Positions 58,645-64,000 of a DNA stretch of 64,000 nucleotides are shown here, piece by piece. The translations under genes were made by a program, and so were the position numbers. Under the pieces are notes generated by a model. It made no database searches, was not told the origin of the DNA, and saw nothing but the letters and a program-made list of their open reading frames with translations. The stretch spans positions 682,001 through 746,000 of the forward strand of contig NZ_JACHDP010000001.1 of NCBI RefSeq assembly GCF_014201145.1, written 5' to 3'. Position 1 is the stretch's first letter. Each line of letters starts with the position of its first letter. Source of the stretch: Micromonospora parathelypteridis. GTDB lineage: Bacteria > Actinomycetota > Actinomycetes > Mycobacteriales > Micromonosporaceae.

Positions 58645-59322
58645 GTGAAGGAACACCAGACTCCCGTCATCAGGCTGGCCATCGTCGACGATCAGCAGAC
58701 CGTGCGGGAAGGGCTCGTGGCACTCGCGGAGCTGCTCGACGGGGTCGAGGTGGTCGGCGAGGCGACCGACGGCCAGCAGGCCGTGCAACTCGTCCAGCAG
58801 ACGTCACCCGACGTGGTGCTGATGGACCTGCGGATGCCGGTCATGGACGGCATCGCGGCGACTCGCGCGATCGTCGAGGCGTACCCCGACGTGGCGGTGC
58901 TCCTGCTCTCCACATTCGCCGACGACGCCCTGATCACCGAGGCACTACGGGCCGGAGCGCGGGGTTACCTGACGAAGAACGCCGGCCGGCACGAGATCCT
59001 GACGGCGATCCGCTCCGCGATGGCCGGCAACTGGACACTCGACGCCACCGTCTCGCAGTCACTGGTGGCGGCCCTGACCGCACAGCGGGCGCCCGTAGCC
59101 GCGGCACCGCAGGACGGACCGCAGCCAGACGGCCTGACCAAGCGGGAGGCACAGGTGCTGCGGCTGGTCGCCCGCGGCCTCAGCAACGCCGAGATCGCCG
59201 CGGAGCTGTTCATCAGTGAGGCAACCGTCAAGACCCACCTGAACAACACCTACGCGAAGACCGGGGTCAAGAACCGCGTCGAGGCTGTCCGTTACGTCGT
59301 CGGGCACGGCCTCGGCGAGTGA
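58645..59322 (+). CDS. NarL/LuxR-type response regulator
   Basis: The 225-residue protein has a receiver domain with VDDQ (D15, D16), phosphoacceptor D61 in VVLMDLRMPVMDG, LLLSTFADD and the Lys of YLTKNAGR. A LuxR HTH follows at about 160-215 (LTKREAQVLRLVARGLSNAEIAAELFISEATVKTHLNNTYAKTG). GTG 58645 has GAGGAA upstream. It is convergent with the histidine kinase gene next door, an unusual layout for a cognate pair, and divergent from the DrrA gene. Confidence 0.92.
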   Translation: MKEHQTPVIRLAIVDDQQTVREGLVALAELLDGVEVVGEATDGQQAVQLVQQTSPDVVLMDLRMPVMDGIAATRAIVEAYPDVAVLLLSTFADDALITEALRAGARGYLTKNAGRHEILTAIRSAMAGNWTLDATVSQSLVAALTAQRAPVAAAPQDGPQPDGLTKREAQVLRLVARGLSNAEIAAELFISEATVKTHLNNTYAKTGVKNRVEAVRYVVGHGLGE

Positions 59323-59338
59323 ACCGATCAGGTCCGTG

Positions 59339-60604
59339 TCAGCTCGGCAGGATGGCCTCCACCTGCCAACAACCGTTCGCCTCCGCGCCGGCGGCGAGCG
59401 TACCGCCGACCAGCGCGAGCCGCTCGCGCATCCCCACCAGGCCGTAGCCGGGCGCGCGCGGACCGGGCACCCGAACCGCACCGGCGGTGGGACCATTACG
59501 GACGCGGAGCCGTACACCGGCGCTCTCGTACGTCAGCGTCATCGCGACGTCCGCACCGGGTGCGTGCCGTGCCGCGTTGGTCAGCGCCTCGCGGGCCACC
59601 AGGACCAACGAGGTCGCGACGTCCTGAGTCATCGGGCACGGACTGCCCTGGACCTCGACGGTCACCGCGACCTGATGGTCGTGGCGGTGGGCGGCGGCCA
59701 TCCCGGCCAGCGCGCTTGGCACTTCCGGGACGTCGCCTCGCAGTACGGCCACCGCCCGGCGCGCCTCCGTGACGCCCTCCCGGGCCAGCTGCTGGCAACG
59801 GCGTACCCGCGCCAGGGCAGCATCCACATCGCGCTTCTCCTCAAGCAACGTGTCCACCACCTGCAACTGCACCCCGAGCGCGCCCAGCGAATGCGCCAGG
59901 ACATCGTGGATCTCCCGGGCGATGCGGGCCCGCTCGGCAAGCGCTGCGGCACGCTGCTCCTCCGTTCGCCGCTGCCGCGTCTCGGCGAGCAACTCCTCCG
60001 TCTGGACCAGCCGCAGCAGGTACTGCCGCCGGTTGAGGCCGAGCAGCGCCGCGGTGAGCAGCAGCACCGGATAGGTGACGAGTTGCTGGGCGGGCTGTTG
60101 GGTGACGAGCGAGGTCAGCACCGAGATGCCGACGGCCGCGCTCACCACGGCAGTGACGACGCGCGCCGGTGGCTCGGCGAGGGCGGTGAACCGGCCGATC
60201 AGAACGCTGGCAAGCACACTGGCGGTGATCTCGTCGGCGTGCCCGAGCGTCGCCGCGGCGAGCAGTGTGCCGATGGCCAGCTCGACCCAGGCGAAGCGCG
60301 GGAACCGACGGCCGCTGACCAGGTAGACCAGCCAGCACACCAGGCTCGCCGTATACAACGACCACACCCAGAATCGGCTTTCCGTGCTCGTGCCGAGGGC
60401 GGTGAGCAGCACCACGGTGCCGAACAGCTGCATGACCAGCCAGCTGGGCGCGAGGCGGTCGATCAGGTGGGCGGAAGAGCTGCTCCCCGGTCGTCCGCCC
60501 TTGCCGTCGCGGCGGCGGCTGGCACCGCTTGGCGGGGCCGGACCTGTTCTCACCACGGCGACAAACCAGGCATCCAGCCACAGTAGCGGACTCGGCTGGA
60601 CCAT
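59339..60604 (-). CDS. Sensor histidine kinase (NarL-partner, HisKA_3 type)
   Basis: From ATG 60604 the protein is 421 residues: about five to six membrane helices (about 50-200), a HisKA_3 dimerisation domain with the phosphorylated His in RIAREIHDVLAHSLGALGVQ, and an ATPase domain with N-box REALTNAARHA and G-box GYGLVGMRERLALVGG. The frame is open to 60946, but that extension overlaps the next promoter and has no family look. Its stop lies 16 bases from that of the response regulator on the other strand. The signal is probably sensed in the membrane. Confidence 0.9.
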   Translation of the reverse strand: MVQPSPLLWLDAWFVAVVRTGPAPPSGASRRRDGKGGRPGSSSSAHLIDRLAPSWLVMQLFGTVVLLTALGTSTESRFWVWSLYTASLVCWLVYLVSGRRFPRFAWVELAIGTLLAAATLGHADEITASVLASVLIGRFTALAEPPARVVTAVVSAAVGISVLTSLVTQQPAQQLVTYPVLLLTAALLGLNRRQYLLRLVQTEELLAETRQRRTEEQRAAALAERARIAREIHDVLAHSLGALGVQLQVVDTLLEEKRDVDAALARVRRCQQLAREGVTEARRAVAVLRGDVPEVPSALAGMAAAHRHDHQVAVTVEVQGSPCPMTQDVATSLVLVAREALTNAARHAPGADVAMTLTYESAGVRLRVRNGPTAGAVRVPGPRAPGYGLVGMRERLALVGGTLAAGAEANGCWQVEAILPS

Positions 60605-60776
60605 TCCGGACCGTCTGTTATCGCGGTCCGGGCAAGGGACACTAGGGGTTACCGGGCATGGCGCGCCGCCCCCACGCTGGTCTCTCGAAGACCGAGAGCA
60701 CCGCAGACGGGGCCGGCCGCACGCAGCCGTGAGTGCCGGACCGGGCGTGCCGGGCACGAGAGGAAGCTCGCCACCG

Positions 60777-62192
60777 ATGACCGCATCCATCATCAGCCCC
60801 GAGTCGGTCCAGACGTTGGAAGCATTCGAACAGGATGCCCTGCGAACCGCCGCAGTCCTGCGCGAACGTGGTGTCGGGCTCGGCGAGCGGGTCATGCTCA
60901 AGGCCGGCAACTCGACGGCCTGGCTCGGTACGCTGCTTGGGCTCATGCACGCTGGCGCCTCGATCGTCCTGGTCGATCAGCGTGAGCACGTCGAGACGAC
61001 CACCCGGATTGCCCAGCGCGCCGGGGTCAAGGCGGTACTGGTCGACGACGACGCGCCGATCGACCCCGACCTGCAACCGGTCACCCTCACCGAACTGCTG
61101 ATGGCCACGGCGGGCCGGCCGGTCCACGACCGGCGCCTCGACATCGACGCCTGGGGCGATCTGGATGACGGCCTGATCATGTGGACGTCCGGTTCGACCG
61201 GCGCGCCAAAGGGCGCGGTGAAGTCAGGTCGCAAGTTCCTGCGCAACCTGGAGCGCAACGCCGACCAGGTGGGTCACCACTCCGACGACGTCCTGCTGCC
61301 CCTCCTGCCGTTCTCCCACCAGTACGGCCTGTCCATGGTCCTGATCGCCTGGTTGCGCAGGTGTTCCCTGGTGGTGGCGCCGTATCGGCGGCTGGATCGC
61401 TCTCTGCTGCTGGCCGGCATCTCCGGCAGCACCGTCATCGACGCCACACCGGCGAGCTACCGCAGCATGCTCAACATCGTGCACCGCAACCCGAAGCTGC
61501 GCTCCTGTCTCGACTCGGTGCGGATGTTCTGCGTCGGCGCCGCCCCGCTCGACAGCAACCTCGTCGATCGGTACGTGGCCGAGTTCAACCTGCCGCTGCT
61601 GGACAGCTACGGCAGCACCGAGCTGGGCAACATCTCGTTTGCCACCCTGGACAACCCGGTGGCCTGCGGCAAGGCGATGGAGGGCATTCGGCTGCGGGTG
61701 ACCGACGACGATGGGCGAGAGGTCGCTCCGGGCGAGGCCGGGGAGATCGAGGTCGACACCCCGGACGCGATGGAGGGGCACCTGAGCGAGGGCGGTGCCC
61801 TGGTCCCGCTCCCGAGCGGCTGGCAGTCGACCGGCGACCTCGGTCACCTCGACCAGCACGGCAACCTCACCGTCCTCGGCCGCAAGCTTGCCGTCCACCG
61901 GATGGGCTACACGCTGTATCCCGAATTGATCGAGCGCAAGGCCGCCGCCGCCGGGTGTTCGGTGCGGGTGGTGGCGCTGGAGGACGAACGCCTCGACGCC
62001 CGGCTGGTCTTCGTCGTCGAGGACGAGCAGGAGCGTGACCCGTCCTACTGGTGGGGTCGGCTGACCGAAGCGCTGCCGCAGTTCGAGCGCCCGAACCGGG
62101 TGCTGGTCGTCGGCGAGTTCCCGCTCAACCGCAATGGCAAGCCGGACAAGCAGCAGATGGCGCAGCTCGCCCGGGCCGATGCGAAACCATGA
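60777..62192 (+). CDS. Class I adenylate-forming enzyme (acyl-CoA ligase-like)
   Basis: The 471-residue protein has the AMP-binding motifs: IMWTSGSTGAPKGAVKSG (P-loop at 137-146), LLPFSHQYGLSMV, LDSYGSTELGNISF, GWQSTGDLGHLDQHGNLTVLGR and the catalytic Lys in PLNRNGKPDKQQM. It should activate a carboxylic acid as the adenylate. AGGAAG lies 11 bases before ATG 60777. It is shorter than usual acyl-CoA ligases (about 500-550), mainly at the N-terminus. Its stop overlaps the nitrilase start by four bases, so the acid activated here may be linked to the nitrilase product. Confidence 0.88.
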   Translation: MTASIISPESVQTLEAFEQDALRTAAVLRERGVGLGERVMLKAGNSTAWLGTLLGLMHAGASIVLVDQREHVETTTRIAQRAGVKAVLVDDDAPIDPDLQPVTLTELLMATAGRPVHDRRLDIDAWGDLDDGLIMWTSGSTGAPKGAVKSGRKFLRNLERNADQVGHHSDDVLLPLLPFSHQYGLSMVLIAWLRRCSLVVAPYRRLDRSLLLAGISGSTVIDATPASYRSMLNIVHRNPKLRSCLDSVRMFCVGAAPLDSNLVDRYVAEFNLPLLDSYGSTELGNISFATLDNPVACGKAMEGIRLRVTDDDGREVAPGEAGEIEVDTPDAMEGHLSEGGALVPLPSGWQSTGDLGHLDQHGNLTVLGRKLAVHRMGYTLYPELIERKAAAAGCSVRVVALEDERLDARLVFVVEDEQERDPSYWWGRLTEALPQFERPNRVLVVGEFPLNRNGKPDKQQMAQLARADAKP

Positions 62193-63010
62193 CCAGGATC
62201 GCCTGTTGGCAGGCCGGATGCACGCCCGGCGGGGTTGCGGACTTCCTGCGCCGACTTGAGGTCGCGGCCCGGCAGGCAGCGGCCGACGGGGCTCGGCTGC
62301 TGGTGGCGCCGGAGATGTCGCTCGCCGGCTATCCGTTGCGGCCGGCCACTCTCGCCGAGGCGGCGGAGCCGGTCGACGGGCCGTGGCGGGAGGCCGTGCA
62401 CGCCATAGCCCGCAGAACCGGCGTCGCCATCGTCTACGGCTGGCCGGAGCGGGACGGCACGACGGTCTACAACTCCGTCGCCCTCGTCACCGCCCAGGGT
62501 CGCACCGCGGCGGTCTACCGCAAGACACACCTGTTTGGCGAGATGGACGGAGCCTGGTTCGCCGCCGGTTCGGTTCCGGTCGTGCAGACGTCCCTGGACG
62601 GTCTGACCGTGGGCCTGCTCGTCTGCTACGACGTCGAGTTCCCCGAGCTCGTCCGGGCACACGCGTTGGCCGGGACCGAGTTGCTGGTGGTGCCCACCGC
62701 GCTCATGGAACCCTGGCAGATCGTCGCCCGCACACTCGTGCCAGCACGTGCCTTCGAGAGCCAGCTGTACATCGCCTACACCAACTGGACCGGCGAGCGG
62801 CCGCCGTTGCGCTTCTGCGGAATGACCACGATCGCCGCGCCGGACGGCAGCTCGGTGGTTGCGGCGCCCGATCGGGAGACGTTGCTGACCGGCGAGATCG
62901 ATCCGGCGGTCATCGCGGCGGCACGCCGCGACACCACCTACCTGGCTGACCTGCGCCAAGATCTCTACTCTGGACCGCGGTCCGAGGCCGCGACCAGCGA
63001 GTCCAGGTGA
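62189..63010 (+). CDS. Nitrilase-family carbon-nitrogen hydrolase
   Basis: The 273-residue protein has the nitrilase triad: Glu42 in VAPEMSLAGYPL, Lys112 in VYRKTHLFGEMD and Cys146 in LLVCYDVEFPEL. This is the layout of amidases of the nitrilase superfamily (omega-amidase or N-carbamoyl-type branches) and not of true nitrilases. ATG 62189 overlaps the previous stop (ATGA). Its 3' end overlaps the end of the convergent TetR gene by 46 bases. With the adenylate-forming enzyme it may make or break an amide in a small pathway. Confidence 0.9.
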   Translation: MTRIACWQAGCTPGGVADFLRRLEVAARQAAADGARLLVAPEMSLAGYPLRPATLAEAAEPVDGPWREAVHAIARRTGVAIVYGWPERDGTTVYNSVALVTAQGRTAAVYRKTHLFGEMDGAWFAAGSVPVVQTSLDGLTVGLLVCYDVEFPELVRAHALAGTELLVVPTALMEPWQIVARTLVPARAFESQLYIAYTNWTGERPPLRFCGMTTIAAPDGSSVVAAPDRETLLTGEIDPAVIAAARRDTTYLADLRQDLYSGPRSEAATSESR

Positions 63011-63603
63011 TGGTGCAGGACCTCACGCAGCAGATCCGACGTGAAGCGTCGCGGGAACAACGCGGCCTGCAGGCCCAGGCCGTCGAGCAGCGCACGCAGG
63101 CGGACGCTCTCCAGCTCCAGGTCGAGGTCGGCGGGCAGGCCGCCGGACGTCTGCGCACCCTGCAGTGTGCGATGAACCAGTTCGTGCAGGGTCTGCTGCA
63201 TCGCCTCGGCGTGGGTGAGCAGCGGCGGACGAGTCCGGGCCGCCGTGGTGAACGTGTGCCGGAGGACCACCTCGTCGCGCCGTACGTCGTCGAGCGGCAG
63301 GAATTCGGCGAGGAGTTCCTCGGTGCGGCGGCGTCGGTCCTCGCGGCTGCCGGTGGACCCGCTGAGCAGGCGCTCGGCGTGCGCCCAGACCCGCTCGCCG
63401 ACGCGGCGCCCCAGCTCCTGCACCGCGAAGATCATCAGCTCGTCGTGGTCGGTGAAGTAGTGCCGAACCGATCCGACGGCCAGCCCCGCTTCGTCGGCCA
63501 CGTTGCGCAGCGTGGCCGCTTCCAGGCCGCAGCGTGCGACGACGGCGTGCACGGCGTCGGCCACCGCACGGCGGCGTTGCTGGGGATCGACGATCTTTGG
63601 CAT
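62965..63603 (-). CDS. TetR-family transcriptional regulator
   Basis: The 212-residue protein has a TetR HTH at about 10-55 (RAVADAVHAVVARCG, ATLRNVADEAGLAVGSVRHYFTDHDELMIFAV) and a helical ligand-binding part. ATG 63603 opens with a normal TetR N-terminus; the frame open to 63654 adds nothing family-like. The gene is divergent from the membrane-protein gene at 63675, with an imperfect palindrome at 63623-63644 between them. Its end overlaps the nitrilase gene. Confidence 0.88.
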   Translation of the reverse strand: MPKIVDPQQRRRAVADAVHAVVARCGLEAATLRNVADEAGLAVGSVRHYFTDHDELMIFAVQELGRRVGERVWAHAERLLSGSTGSREDRRRRTEELLAEFLPLDDVRRDEVVLRHTFTTAARTRPPLLTHAEAMQQTLHELVHRTLQGAQTSGGLPADLDLELESVRLRALLDGLGLQAALFPRRFTSDLLREVLHHHLDSLVAASDRGPE

Positions 63604-63609
63604 CAGGTC

Positions 63610-63644
63610 TTTATAGCACGACGGTGCCATGATAATTTGACACC
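63610..63644 (-). promoter_or_regulatory. Promoter and likely operator of the TetR gene
   Basis: On the minus strand a TATAAA -10 box (63610-63615) lies seven bases upstream of ATG 63603. Upstream of it, GGTGCCAT (63623-63630) and TTGACACC (63637-63644) form an imperfect inverted repeat (six of eight positions) that overlaps the -35 region. It probably binds the TetR protein and also covers the divergent gene. Confidence 0.5.
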
Positions 63645-63674
63645 GCAATGCCAAAAAACGGGGGAGGTACCGCA

Positions 63675-64000
63675 GTGAACGGCTGGGTCCTGGCGGCGAT
63701 CATCGCCATCGCACTGATCGTCATCGTGGTAAAGCGGCTGATCGGCGAGCCGCTGAACGGGCGCGACCTGTGGGCGCCACCGGTGATCCTCACCGCCATC
63801 GGCCTCTACACCCTGTTCAAGACCGATGGCCTCCACGCTGTCGACTACGCATGGCTGGTAGGCGGCTCCGCCCTGGGTCTCGCCCTCGGCTATCTGCGCG
63901 GCTCGCTCGTCGTGGTCTACGAGAAGCGCGGCTTCCTGTGGCAGCGCTACCGCGGTCGGACCTTCGCGGCCATCGTCGGCACCCTGGTCGTGATGTTCGG
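63675..64000 (+). CDS. Membrane protein, possibly CcdC/DUF1453-like (partial)
   Basis: The gene starts at GTG 63675 with GGGGAGG nine bases upstream and runs off the window. The 108 visible residues have membrane segments (WVLAAIIAIALIVIVVKRL; PPVILTAIGLYTLF; YAWLVGGSALGLALGYL; and the start of a fourth), with YLRGSLVVVYEKRGFLWQRYRG in between. This looks like the CcdC/DUF1453 group of small membrane proteins, but I am not sure. It is divergent from the TetR gene and may be controlled by it. Confidence 0.65.
   Translation, partial: MNGWVLAAIIAIALIVIVVKRLIGEPLNGRDLWAPPVILTAIGLYTLFKTDGLHAVDYAWLVGGSALGLALGYLRGSLVVVYEKRGFLWQRYRGRTFAAIVGTLVVMF

Noticed and set aside
60604..60946. 114-codon N-terminal extension of the histidine kinase frame
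   Set aside because: Overlaps the promoter and start of the divergent ligase gene and lacks kinase-like sequence; ATG 60604 just before the first membrane helices fits better.
1..64000. tRNA, rRNA, insertion sequences, prophage or integrated element
   Set aside because: I found no tRNA-like cloverleaf, rRNA segment, transposase, integrase or paired attachment sites; composition is even except for short intergenic patches.

Overview
The window is about 64 kb of very GC-rich DNA with actinobacterial codon use, many GTG/TTG starts, stop/start overlaps of the ATGA and GTGA type, ECF sigma factors, LuxR/LAL and TetR regulators and CBM2/GH6 cellulose-active exoenzymes. It looks like the chromosome of a filamentous actinomycete, most likely Micromonosporaceae (Micromonospora-like). 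That placement is inferred from gene content and style; no rRNA or other marker is present. I see no tRNA, rRNA, CRISPR array, transposase, integrase or phage gene.

Layout. (1) 1-5.1 kb: tail of a membrane transporter, anmK (cell-wall sugar recycling), a fused FAD/Fe-S oxidase, and a DUF574-type methyltransferase. (2) 5.3-7.7 kb: a secreted trypsin-fold protein with all three catalytic residues replaced, followed by ten FG-GAP-like repeats. (3) 7.8-18.7 kb: a 48-residue membrane peptide; a 1,938-residue TIR - dead metallophosphoesterase - NACHT - pentapeptide - 15xWD40 protein that looks like a bacterial NLR-type immune receptor; a divergent ion transporter; and a minus-strand three-gene set (two-TM protein, cupin-like protein, inositol-monophosphatase-family enzyme) behind its own inverted repeat, preceded by a methyltransferase. 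(4) 18.8-34.9 kb: an ECF sigma factor with its CU044_5270-type partner, then a surface locus: a small secreted WxL-like protein, a membrane-anchored DUF11 protein, an 11.7-kb gene for a 3,906-residue lectin/FN3/DUF11 adhesin whose C-terminus is WxL-like, and a DUF916-like membrane protein. This is the gene set of a Firmicutes WxL surface complex in an actinomycete. (5) 35.1-38.4 kb: a secreted 5'-nucleotidase family enzyme and a GH6 cellulase.

(6) 38.5-46.0 kb: an organosulfur (sulfonate) operon headed by a leaderless 31-codon ORF with five Cys codons, which fits a cysteine-responsive attenuator. It carries a flavin reductase, ABC importer (binding protein, permease, ATPase), two FMN-dependent monooxygenases, an aldo/keto reductase and a second FMN reductase. 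(7) 46.4-50.0 kb: a BBE-type FAD oxidase and a TetR regulator divergent from a DUF418 membrane protein, with paired inverted half-sites between them. (8) 50.1-53.3 kb: a CBM2 protein with a minisatellite-encoded linker, an intact metallophosphoesterase and a Sfp-type phosphopantetheinyl transferase. (9) 53.3-64 kb: a long untranslated stretch, a LAL-type regulator, a DrrAB-like ABC exporter, a response regulator/histidine kinase pair in convergent orientation, an adenylate-forming enzyme coupled to a nitrilase, and a TetR gene divergent from a truncated membrane-protein gene.

Several convergent gene ends share perfect GC-rich hairpins that look like bidirectional terminators. Where a start was uncertain I chose it from ribosome-binding sites, domain boundaries or promoter position and say so. 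All family assignments come from reading motifs, not from database searches.
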